Part shown: positions 19,263 through 26,856 of the stretch, piece by piece
Position numbering within the stretch: the stretch's first letter is position 1
How the letters are laid out: every line of letters starts with the position of its first letter
Assembly: GCF_023499255.1 (NCBI RefSeq)
Contig: NZ_CP092183.1
Coordinates: forward strand, 1,681,501-1,745,500
Direction of reading: 5' to 3'
Length of the DNA stretch: 64,000 bases
DNA from: Couchioplanes caeruleus
GTDB taxonomy: Bacteria; Actinomycetota; Actinomycetes; Mycobacteriales; Micromonosporaceae
Notes under the pieces: model-generated
The model's input: only the letters and a program-made list of their open reading frames with translations
Told to the model about the DNA's origin: nothing
Database searches by the model: none
Made by a program: the position numbers and the translations under genes

Positions 19263-20300
19263 ATGAGTGGCCTGACCAGCGTCGGTGGCCGGCTGGCGGT
19301 CCGGCTGCGGAGCCTGACCCGCCCGCAGGCGGTCGTCCTCATGGTGGTGCTGGCGGTCGTCGCCGGCATCTGGGCCGCGGCCGCCACCGGGCACCAGGGC
19401 CTCGCCACGTCCCTGGTCGCCGTGCTGCTGCTGGGCGTGCTGCTCGGCGTGCTGCACCTGTCGCGGTGGATGGGCGGGCTGCACCGGGCGAACCAGGCCG
19501 CGAACCGCGACCTGCGGGTCGTCGTCGAGCAGATGCAGCGCCGCGTCGTCGCCGCCGTGGAGAAGGAACGGCTCGCCGCCGGCGACCGGCACCAGGAGCT
19601 GACCCGCAGCCTCACCCGCGGGCTGCGGCAGAACGGCCACGGCACCGACATGCTGCTGCGCGCGCAGAGCCGTGAGATCGAGGCGATGTTCCAGCTGTTC
19701 GGTGAGTTCACGCCGCGCGCGCCGATGCCGTCGTCGGGCGATTTCGCGCTGAACCCGACGGACCTGCTGGAGTTGCTGCACATCGTGCGGCTGCGCCGCC
19801 CGCAGCTGGTGGTCGAGCTCGGCAGCGGCACCTCCACGGTGTGGCTGGCGTACGCGCTGGAGAAGATCGGCGGCCGGCTGGTGTCGCTCGACCACGACGC
19901 CGACTACGCGGGGCGTACCCGTGACCAGTTGGACGCGCACGGGCTCTCCGGGGTGGCCGAGGTGCGTACCGCGCCGCTGAGCGACATCGTCGTGGACGGC
20001 AAGAGCTACCGCTGGTACGACGTGGAGAAGCTTGCCGACCTGCGCGGCATCGACCTGCTGCTGATCGACGGCCCGCCGACGGCCACCGGGCCCGACGCGC
20101 GGTACCCGGCGATGCACGCGCTGGAGAACCGCCTGGCGCCGGTGGCCACGGTGGTTCTCGACGACGCGAACCGCCCCGACGAGCAGGACGCCGTACGCCG
20201 ATGGACCGAGAACGTCACCGGCCTCACCGCCGAGCCGCAGCGGCTCGGCCGGCACGTGGTCATGTCGTACTCGCGCAGCGGGGCGGCCGTACCCGCCTGA
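19263..20300 (+). CDS. Membrane-anchored class I SAM-dependent methyltransferase
   Basis: A 345-residue protein with two N-terminal membrane helices (about residues 20-37 and 47-65), a coiled-coil stalk (about 68-130) and a Rossmann methyltransferase domain beginning near 165. There VVELGSGTSTVWLAYAL is the SAM-binding motif I and RLVSLDHDADYA the acidic motif II. The ATG at 19263 has GGAGG 10 bases upstream; a GTG at 19227 has no such site. It follows the fused glycosyltransferase by 70 bases, so it may methylate a glycan intermediate at the membrane. That link is inference. Confidence 0.8.
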   Translation: MSGLTSVGGRLAVRLRSLTRPQAVVLMVVLAVVAGIWAAAATGHQGLATSLVAVLLLGVLLGVLHLSRWMGGLHRANQAANRDLRVVVEQMQRRVVAAVEKERLAAGDRHQELTRSLTRGLRQNGHGTDMLLRAQSREIEAMFQLFGEFTPRAPMPSSGDFALNPTDLLELLHIVRLRRPQLVVELGSGTSTVWLAYALEKIGGRLVSLDHDADYAGRTRDQLDAHGLSGVAEVRTAPLSDIVVDGKSYRWYDVEKLADLRGIDLLLIDGPPTATGPDARYPAMHALENRLAPVATVVLDDANRPDEQDAVRRWTENVTGLTAEPQRLGRHVVMSYSRSGAAVPA

Positions 20301-20304
20301 GCGG

Positions 20305-20354
20305 AAAAGGACGACCGGCCGGCATGCGGGGGCATGCCGGCCGGTCGCCTTTTT
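20305..20354. terminator. Bidirectional intrinsic terminator
   Basis: A perfect 16-bp stem (20312-20327 with 20332-20347), a 4-base loop, five T at 20350-20354 and AAAA at 20305-20308 on the other side. It lies between two convergent genes and can terminate both. It is the strongest terminator in the window. Confidence 0.92.
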
Positions 20355-20373
20355 CGGGGGAGGGAAAGGCTTG

Positions 20374-20865
20374 TCAGCGCGAGCCGAAGTCCTGGGTGTA
20401 GTACGGGGTGCCGTTGGCGGCGTAGACGACGCCGACGGCGAACGTACGGGCGCCACAGTCGAGCAGGTTGGCGCGGTGACCCGGCGAGCGCATCCACGCG
20501 TTGACGACCTCGGCAGCGGTGCGGTAGCCCCACGCGATGTTCTCGCTGCGCGGAGCGGTGTAGCCGGCCGCCCGGTCACGGCTGATGAACGTGGAGTTGC
20601 GCGCGCCGGTGTGGCTGAACACGCCGGTGGTGGCCATGTACTTGCTGTGGCCGCGGCTGGCCCACAGGAGGTTCGCGTTCACCCGCAGCGCCCGGCAGCC
20701 GGCCTTGACCCGCTGCTGGTTCGACAGGGCGACGACCTGCGTCTGCAGCGTGGAGGTGGAGACCACGGCGGCTTCGGCCGGGGCCGCCACGGTGACCAGG
20801 CCGGCGAGGGCCGCGGCGGGGATCAGCGCGAGGGTGGCGAGGCGACGGACCAGGGTCTTCGGCAC
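20374..20865 (-). CDS. Secreted CAP-domain protein
   Basis: A 163-residue exported protein of the CAP/SCP (YkwD-like) family. The signal peptide is MPKTLVRRLATLALIPAAAL, with a probable cleavage after APAEA near residue 32. The CAP fold follows: LVALSNQQR-type first helix, HSKYMATTGVFSH, SENIAWGYRTAAEVVNAWM, SPGHRANLL and the final YYTQDFG. Conserved His and Glu of the CAP cavity are present. GTG start with AAAGG 8 bases upstream. Bacterial CAP proteins are wall-associated, but their activity is mostly unknown. Confidence 0.9.
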   Translation of the reverse strand: MPKTLVRRLATLALIPAAALAGLVTVAAPAEAAVVSTSTLQTQVVALSNQQRVKAGCRALRVNANLLWASRGHSKYMATTGVFSHTGARNSTFISRDRAAGYTAPRSENIAWGYRTAAEVVNAWMRSPGHRANLLDCGARTFAVGVVYAANGTPYYTQDFGSR

Positions 20866-21051
20866 GGGACAACCTTTCGGAGAACTCCGCCCCGGCGCTT
20901 GTTCGCCAGGTACGCCATTCCCTTCGGAAGTCCGGTGGGGTGCGCTGATGCCGTTTCAGGTGCCTTGGTGTGAGGGGAGAGTTGCCGCCCGGGTGCCTGC
21001 CGTACTCCGGTCTCGACAGTGGTCGCCGTCCGGTTGCCGTACGGGTGCGAA

Positions 21052-21079
21052 GAGGCCCGGCGGATGACCGCCGGGCCTC
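21052..21079 (-). terminator. Hairpin after the acyltransferase gene
   Basis: A perfect 12-bp stem (21052-21063 with 21068-21079) with a 4-base loop begins 23 bases beyond the stop of the leftward acyltransferase gene. The T-run is poor. It probably ends the three-gene glycan operon. The rest of 20866-21101 shows no gene. Confidence 0.6.
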
Positions 21080-21101
21080 GTCACGCGGGTGTTCGCGGGT
21101 G

Positions 21102-23192
21102 TCAGGACGATGCGAGCGCCGCACCCAGCTGCGGGGCCAGCAACCGGCTGTACGCCGTGGTGATGTGGTGCTGGTCCCGGTACACCAGGATGTCGCCGAC
21201 GATCGGCGGGCAGGTCGTCGCGGTGCAGAACCACGGCACCGGGTCGATGACCGTCGCGCCCTCGGCCCGCGCGGCCGCCGCGATGAGCCTGCGCCGGACC
21301 GGCTCGGCCAGCGCGCCCACCCGGCTGCGCCCGCACTCCGCGGGACGGTCCATGTGCGCCGACAGGCATTCCGGCGTGGGCCCGTTCTGCCACGGGGTGT
21401 CGCTGATGAAGTAGACGTCCGTGCCGGGTGCGGACACCGCGCGGATCGACCGCTTCCACGCGGCGACCCAGGCGTCGTCCTGCGAGCCGGTCACCCCGAG
21501 CAGCTCGTTGCTCGGGTACGTCGAGCCCATCACCACCTTCGCCGGGTGCAGGGAGCGGACGTAGTCCCAGGCGTCGTGGCGCCACTGGACGCACTCGGTG
21601 AACTGGCGCTTGAGCTGCGGCAGGTAGATCATGCCGTCCGCCGCGGTGCACGCGCTCTTGGTCACCACGACGAGCTTCCAGTGCCGCTGCAGCGAGGCCG
21701 CCTCCAGCGCCGGGAACCAGTGCCCGGCGTGGGAGTCGCCGAACAGCACGACCGTGGTGGGGGAGCTGAGGTCGCCGTACGCGCAGGGCTTCTTGACCGT
21801 CGGGTCGTCGAAGGCCTGGGAGCAGCCCTCGCTGTAGTAGCGCGGCTTGTCCTTCATCGCCTTGTCCAGCGGGGGCGTCAGGTTCGCGGGCACCGCTGGG
21901 GCGTTCACGCTCGCCGCGATCGCGGCGGACAGGTCGCCGGGGTCGAACGTGGCGGGATTCAGCGCGGCGGCGCGGTAATTGCTCGTCCCGCCCAGGTGCG
22001 TGGCGGACACCGTGATGGCGAAGCAGAGCCCGGCGGCGAGCAGCGAGAGCCCGAGGCCCACGCCGATGCCGCGCCACGGCCGGTTCTGCAGGACGGCCAG
22101 GTGGCGTACGGGGTTCTCCACGAGCGCGTACGTCAGCGCCGCCAGCGCCAGCGCACCGATCGCGGCGAGCACGTTCTCCCAGGAGGCCAGCGGACGGCCC
22201 ACCGCGTACGGCGCGATCAGCAGCACCGGCCAGTGCCAGAGGTACCACGAGTACGAGAGCCGCCCGATCGCCTGGAGCGCCGGCAGGCCCAGCACTCCCG
22301 CCGGCCGGCCGGTGCCACCGGCGATGACCGCGGCGGCGCCGAGCACGGGCAGCACGGCCGCGTACCCCGGGAACGGCGTCTCGGCGGTGTACAGCACGGC
22401 GGAGACGGCGATGGCGGCGAGCCCGGCCGGGACGAAGGAGCGCGGCAGCTTCACCGCGCCGACCGCGAGCAGCGCGCCGGCGCCCAGCTCCCAGGCGCGG
22501 GTGTGCGCCCCGAAGTACGCCCACCCGGCGTTGTGCTGCGTCTGCCACAGCGAGAGGGCCAGCGAGCCCACGGTCAGCACCGACAGCACCGTGCCGAGCC
22601 GCCGCGCGCGGCCACTGCGGACGAACAGCAGGATCAGCAGCGGCCACACGAGGTAGAACTGCTCCTCCACCGCGAGCGACCAGAAGTGCTGCAGCGGCGA
22701 GGGTTCCGCGTCGGCGTTCAGGTAGTCGGTGCCGACGGCCGCGAGCCGGTAGTTCATCGCGTACATCGTGGTGTGCAGGGCGTCGGAGAGGATCCCGCTC
22801 AGCCGCAGCGGCGGAAGCCACAGCGCGGACGCCGTCACCGTCGCGACGACCACGACCGTCGAGGCGGGCAGCAGTCGCAGCGCCCGGCGGGCGTAGAAGC
22901 GCGGGATGGACACCGTGCCGCTGCCGCGCGCCTCGCGCAGCAGCAGCCCGGTGATGAGGAAGCCGGAGATGACGAAGAAGACGTCGACGCCGACGTAACC
23001 GCCGGAGATCAAGGGCAGACCACAGTGGTACGCGACCACGAGGAGCACCGCGACCGCGCGCAGCCCTTCGATGTCACGGCGGTGCCGGGGAGGCCTGGCC
23101 GGCGCGACCGGCGTACGCGCCCGTGCCCCTGCCGCGTGCTTGCCGGCGCGGTGCTGAGGGACCGCGGCGGGCGCGATGCTCATCTCGGTCAC
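21102..23192 (-). CDS. Acyltransferase-3 membrane protein with SGNH domain (OafA type)
   Basis: A 696-residue O-acyltransferase that likely acetylates a surface glycan. An N-terminal cytoplasmic stretch is followed by IEGLRAVAVLLVVAYHCGLP with the family His, and GGYVGVDVFFVISGFLITG. About ten membrane helices follow up to residue 420, then an extracellular SGNH domain with LFGDSHAGHW and the C-terminal DQHHIT carrying the catalytic Asp and His. The GTG start at 23192 overlaps the upstream dehydrogenase stop (GTGA) and has GGGAGG 10 bases upstream; an ATG at 23183 is the alternative. It is the last gene of the Stealth-dehydrogenase-acyltransferase operon. Confidence 0.93.
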   Translation of the reverse strand: MTEMSIAPAAVPQHRAGKHAAGARARTPVAPARPPRHRRDIEGLRAVAVLLVVAYHCGLPLISGGYVGVDVFFVISGFLITGLLLREARGSGTVSIPRFYARRALRLLPASTVVVVATVTASALWLPPLRLSGILSDALHTTMYAMNYRLAAVGTDYLNADAEPSPLQHFWSLAVEEQFYLVWPLLILLFVRSGRARRLGTVLSVLTVGSLALSLWQTQHNAGWAYFGAHTRAWELGAGALLAVGAVKLPRSFVPAGLAAIAVSAVLYTAETPFPGYAAVLPVLGAAAVIAGGTGRPAGVLGLPALQAIGRLSYSWYLWHWPVLLIAPYAVGRPLASWENVLAAIGALALAALTYALVENPVRHLAVLQNRPWRGIGVGLGLSLLAAGLCFAITVSATHLGGTSNYRAAALNPATFDPGDLSAAIAASVNAPAVPANLTPPLDKAMKDKPRYYSEGCSQAFDDPTVKKPCAYGDLSSPTTVVLFGDSHAGHWFPALEAASLQRHWKLVVVTKSACTAADGMIYLPQLKRQFTECVQWRHDAWDYVRSLHPAKVVMGSTYPSNELLGVTGSQDDAWVAAWKRSIRAVSAPGTDVYFISDTPWQNGPTPECLSAHMDRPAECGRSRVGALAEPVRRRLIAAAARAEGATVIDPVPWFCTATTCPPIVGDILVYRDQHHITTAYSRLLAPQLGAALASS

Positions 23193-24436
23193 AGCCGGTG
23201 CGCCTCCCGGCTGGTGGTGACGCCCCGGGTGTCGAAGAAGCGCTTGGCGATGCCCGCCAGGTGGTCGGCGTCGTACTCGCGGTGGTGCTGCACGAGGATC
23301 ACCAGGTCGGCGGCCGCGGCGGCGCCCTCCAGGTCGTCGGTGCGCGGCACGCCCCACTCGGTGACGTACGGGTCGTGGAACGTCAGCACCGCACCCAGCG
23401 ACGCGAGCTGACGGGCCAGCGGGGTGGCCGGCGACTCGCGCTGGTCGGCGATGTTCGGCTTGTACGTGACCCCGAGCAGCAGAATCTTCGCGCCGTGCAC
23501 GGCCACCCCGTCGGCGTTGAGCAGGTTCTGCGCGCGGCGGGCCACGTACGCCGGCATCGTGGCGTTGATCTCCTGCGCGAGCTCGACGAAGCGGAACGGG
23601 TAGCCGAGCTTGCTGCGGACGTTGTGGCTCAGGTAGTTCGGGTCGATCGGGATGCAGTGGCCGCCCACACCCGGGCCGGGGTAGAAGGCCTGGAAGCCGA
23701 ACGGCTTGGTGGACGCGGCGTGGATGACGTCCCACAGGTCGATGCCCAGCTCGTGGCAGAACCGGGCCATCTCGTTGACCAGCGCGATGTTCACGTGCCG
23801 GTACGTGTTCTCCAGCAGCTTCGCCGTCTCCGCCTCGCGGGTGCCGCGGGTGCGCACGACGGTCTGGATGAACCGGCCGTAGAACGCCTCCACCCGGTCC
23901 GTGCACGCGGAGGTGTACCCGCCGACGACCTTCGGGGTGTTGTGCGCGCCGAACCGCTCGTTGCCCGGGTCGATGCGCTCCGGCGAGAACGCGACGTGGA
24001 AGTCGACGCCGGCGGTGAGGCCGGACAGCTTCTCCAGCAGCGGGCGTACGACGTCGTCGGTCGTACCCGGGTAGGTGGTGGACTCCAGCACGACCAGCAT
24101 GCCGGGCCGCAGGTTGCGGCCGACCGCCTCGGTCGCGCCGGTGACGGCCCGCAGGTCCGGCCCGTCGCCCTCGGCCAGCGGCGTCGGCACGCAGATGACC
24201 GCGGTGCCCGCCTCGGCGATCCGGGCCTCGTCGGAGGTGGTGCGGAACCCGCCGGCCACCATCTCGGCCACGTCGGCGTCGGACAGGTCGTCGACGTGCG
24301 ACCGGCCGGCGGCGAGCGCCTCGACCACGGCCGGGTTGACGTCGAAGCCGAGCACGGACATGCCGGCCCGGGTGGCCTGCTGCGCGAGCGGCAGCCCCAC
24401 GTACCCGAGGCCGAGGATGACGACGTCGAAGCTCAC
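23189..24436 (-). CDS. UDP-glucose/ManNAc-type nucleotide-sugar 6-dehydrogenase
   Basis: A 415-residue enzyme that oxidises the C6 hydroxyl of a UDP-sugar to the uronate in two NAD-dependent steps. The N-terminal Rossmann loop is GLGYVGLP at residues 10-17. STTYPGTT and the catalytic Cys motif GVGGHCIPIDPNYL define the active site, and the C-terminal domain has LGVTYKPNIADQRESPA. The sequence looks closer to WecC/TviB-like enzymes than to classical UDP-glucose dehydrogenase, but the substrate is not certain. It is second in the operon, 27 bases after the Stealth gene. Confidence 0.93.
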   Translation of the reverse strand: MSFDVVILGLGYVGLPLAQQATRAGMSVLGFDVNPAVVEALAAGRSHVDDLSDADVAEMVAGGFRTTSDEARIAEAGTAVICVPTPLAEGDGPDLRAVTGATEAVGRNLRPGMLVVLESTTYPGTTDDVVRPLLEKLSGLTAGVDFHVAFSPERIDPGNERFGAHNTPKVVGGYTSACTDRVEAFYGRFIQTVVRTRGTREAETAKLLENTYRHVNIALVNEMARFCHELGIDLWDVIHAASTKPFGFQAFYPGPGVGGHCIPIDPNYLSHNVRSKLGYPFRFVELAQEINATMPAYVARRAQNLLNADGVAVHGAKILLLGVTYKPNIADQRESPATPLARQLASLGAVLTFHDPYVTEWGVPRTDDLEGAAAAADLVILVQHHREYDADHLAGIAKRFFDTRGVTTSREAHRL

Positions 24437-24463
24437 GAGAGAAGTTCTCCTTTGCAGGGCCCG

Positions 24464-26281
24464 TCAGGCGACGGGCGAATTGGTGGCGGCCGGACCGCCG
24501 GCCGGCTGGGCCGGCACGGCGATCTCCGGCGCCCGCTCGGATGCGAGGGCCGGGCCACGGTCGACCTGGGTCAGGACGGCGGCGGGCGCGCGGCGCGGGC
24601 CGCTCAGCTCGTACGGCGAGGCGAACGGCAGGTACGCGGGCAGGAACTCGTTGAGCAGCGCCGCCTGCTCGGCCGCGATGGCCGCGTCGGAGTCGGTGTC
24701 GTTGAGGCAGAACGCGTCGAGGTTGCGGTGGCGCAACATGCCGGCGAGCCGGAACGGGGTCGACGGGCTGGCCAGGTTCGCGTACGCGTACGCGATCGTC
24801 CCCGGCGCCGCCCGCCCGGTCAGGTAGGCGTAGTACTGCTGCAGCGACGACAGCAACGAGATGTCGTCGGGGTGGCGGAACTGGTGCGAGGCGGTGGCCT
24901 CGACGTACTCGCCGAAGCGCTGTTCGATCTCGGCGATGACGCTGCGCCGGGACGGGTGCGGGGTGTGCATCATCTTGCGGGTCAGCACCCGGCCGAACGC
25001 CGTACGGATGAGCTCCCGGTTGTTCTTGCCGGCCGAGTCCGCCGGCGGGTCGTCGGGGCGGCGCGGGGCGGAGTCGACCTGGGCGTTCGACGGGAAGAAG
25101 CGGGTCAGGCCGCCGGGGGTGAAGAAGAGGTCCGGCGTGACCGGCCGGCCCAGGAACACGTCGTCGTTGAGGTAGAGGAAGTGCTCGCTCAGGCCGGGGA
25201 TGCGGTGCAGCCGCGACTCGATCGCCTGGGAGTTGAAGGTGGGCAGCCGGCCGGTACCGCCGAAGATCTCCCGGTGGCTGACCACGGTGATCCCCGGGTG
25301 CGCGGTGTCCAGCCAGTCCGGCACCTGATCGTCGGTGACCAGGTAGATGTGGTTCACCCAGGGCGCGAAGCAGTGCAGGGACCGCAGCGAGTAGCGCAGC
25401 TCGTCCCGCGAGGTGTACCGGGCGTCGTTGCAGGCGAGCTTGCTGGCCTCGTCCAGCCACCCGTTCTCCGCGAGCGCGGCGGCCTTGCGGGCCTGCCACT
25501 GCGGGTCGCCGCCGTCGACCCAGGTGTAGACCACGTCGATCGGGAAGCCGATCCGGTCCGGGCTGGGCAGCGTGAAGATCTGCCGGGTCCGGTACGGGGT
25601 CCGGTCGGCCGGCGAGCTGAACGGGCCGAACGCCGGCTCGGGGGCGTCCACCACCGGCTCGTCGAGGGCGATGACGTCGGCGATCGGGTTGCGCCGCGGC
25701 CCGGCGAGCATGCCGTCCCGCTCGGTCCAGAACTCCACCTCGCACCCGAAGTCGGTGCCGAGCACCAGGCTGCCGTCCGGGTCGGTGACCGGCCAGGACA
25801 CCTTCACCACGTCCGCAGCGCCGGCCTTCTTCGCCCGGCGCGGCTTCACGACGTCCAGCCGGCCCTCGGTGGTGGCGGTCAGGTCCTCGAGCAGCCGGGC
25901 GACGGCGGGGCGGTCGGTGGCGCGTACGGCCACCGCGGTGGTGCGCAACGCCCGGGTGGGGATGCGGAACCACTCGATGCCGGCCTCGTCGAGCGCGGCG
26001 ACGACCCGGTCGAGGTTCTGCCGGCGTACGCCCACCGGGCTGGCCGCCGGGTCACGGTGAGCGGTCACGCGGCCCCGGGCCGTACGGACGCGCATGGTCG
26101 TCCCGTCGTCCCGCCGCCGGGTGAAGGGCAGCCGCGGTGGGGGGGACAGCAGCACGAGCCTGCGCGCCACGCTGAGGCGCCGTTCTTCGGCGATGTGGGG
26201 GAGCACCCGGTACTGCATGCTGCGCAGGACGCGGGAGCGGACCTCCCAGGGCGCCATTCGCAGGATCCGCCGTAGAGGCAC
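24464..26281 (-). CDS. Stealth-family sugar-phosphate transferase
   Basis: Stealth proteins transfer hexose-1-phosphate units to build phosphodiester-linked capsular or wall polysaccharides. All four conserved regions are visible in the 605-residue product: CR1 IDVVYTWVDGGDPQW near 186, CR2 YTSRDELRYSLRSL near 235, CR3 HQFRHPDDISLLSSLQQYY near 470, and CR4 CLNDTDSD near 540. The N-terminal 180 residues are the extension common in actinobacterial members. The GTG at 26281 has GGAAGGA about 8 bases upstream; an in-frame ATG at 26395 would add 38 residues. It is the first gene of the operon. Confidence 0.93.
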   Translation of the reverse strand: MPLRRILRMAPWEVRSRVLRSMQYRVLPHIAEERRLSVARRLVLLSPPPRLPFTRRRDDGTTMRVRTARGRVTAHRDPAASPVGVRRQNLDRVVAALDEAGIEWFRIPTRALRTTAVAVRATDRPAVARLLEDLTATTEGRLDVVKPRRAKKAGAADVVKVSWPVTDPDGSLVLGTDFGCEVEFWTERDGMLAGPRRNPIADVIALDEPVVDAPEPAFGPFSSPADRTPYRTRQIFTLPSPDRIGFPIDVVYTWVDGGDPQWQARKAAALAENGWLDEASKLACNDARYTSRDELRYSLRSLHCFAPWVNHIYLVTDDQVPDWLDTAHPGITVVSHREIFGGTGRLPTFNSQAIESRLHRIPGLSEHFLYLNDDVFLGRPVTPDLFFTPGGLTRFFPSNAQVDSAPRRPDDPPADSAGKNNRELIRTAFGRVLTRKMMHTPHPSRRSVIAEIEQRFGEYVEATASHQFRHPDDISLLSSLQQYYAYLTGRAAPGTIAYAYANLASPSTPFRLAGMLRHRNLDAFCLNDTDSDAAIAAEQAALLNEFLPAYLPFASPYELSGPRRAPAAVLTQVDRGPALASERAPEIAVPAQPAGGPAATNSPVA

Positions 26282-26416
26282 GAGCTCGTCCTTCCGCCGG
26301 ATGTCGTTCGGGGCCGATCGGTCAGCCGCCCGGTTCCTGTGCCTCAACGGAGGGATCTGCCGGTTGGTTGCGGTCGATGTGGGCTTTCCGGACATCTGTG
26401 CTATGCCGAGTAACGC

Positions 26417-26440
26417 CTGATATCAGCGGTATACCGCGGT
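26417..26440. promoter_or_regulatory. Overlapping palindromes in a divergent promoter region
   Basis: Perfect palindromes CTGATATCAG (26417-26426) and GCGGTATACCGC (26426-26437) share a base, and ACCGCGGT (26433-26440) follows. They lie between the leftward Stealth operon and a rightward small membrane protein, in an AT-richer island. They look like an operator, but no regulator is encoded next door. Confidence 0.45.
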
Positions 26441-26552
26441 TTCCCCGGGCGGCGCGGCGGAACGGCCGGGTCCCACCCCTACGGGGCCGCCCTGATGCGC
26501 CGGCTTGCGTGCGGGGCGCATGGTGGACAACGGGCACCCCGAGGAGGACGAC

Positions 26553-26792
26553 ATGGGCAAGGCAGTGGCATATCTGGTGGCGATGATCGCCGGAGTGGTC
26601 GTCGTGGGCTGGGTCGCGATAGCGCTCCTGCACGCGCTGATGGGCGCGCTCTCGTACCTGGTCGTGGGCGCGATCGTGGTCGGCGGCGGCGTCTACCTGT
26701 ACGGCAGGGCGAAGAAGGGGCTCGCCCCGGGCACCCGGACCCAGCGGCGGATCGAGGCTGCGGCGAAGACGTACCGGATGCGCAACCGGTGA
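26553..26792 (+). CDS. Small two-helix membrane protein, unknown
   Basis: A 79-residue protein with two hydrophobic segments (AYLVAMIAGVVVVGWVAIALL and LSYLVVGAIVVGGGVYLYG) and a basic C-terminal tail. The ATG at 26553 has GAGGAGG 5-6 bases upstream; the longer in-frame start at 26505 lacks such a site. It lies 64 bases before ffh in the same direction. No function is recognised. Confidence 0.72.
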   Translation: MGKAVAYLVAMIAGVVVVGWVAIALLHALMGALSYLVVGAIVVGGGVYLYGRAKKGLAPGTRTQRRIEAAAKTYRMRNR

Positions 26793-26856
26793 GGGTTCCG
26801 GCGGGCGGCTAGGCTTGCTGGCATCTCCTCCCCACCGACCAACGGGAAGTTGTGCC

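Noticed and set aside
20866..21000. c-di-AMP (ydaO) riboswitch before the secreted CAP protein
   Set aside because: Such riboswitches precede wall-hydrolase genes in actinobacteria, but the conserved sequence blocks are not present here; only a short CGGAG/CTCCG stem near the ribosome site is seen.
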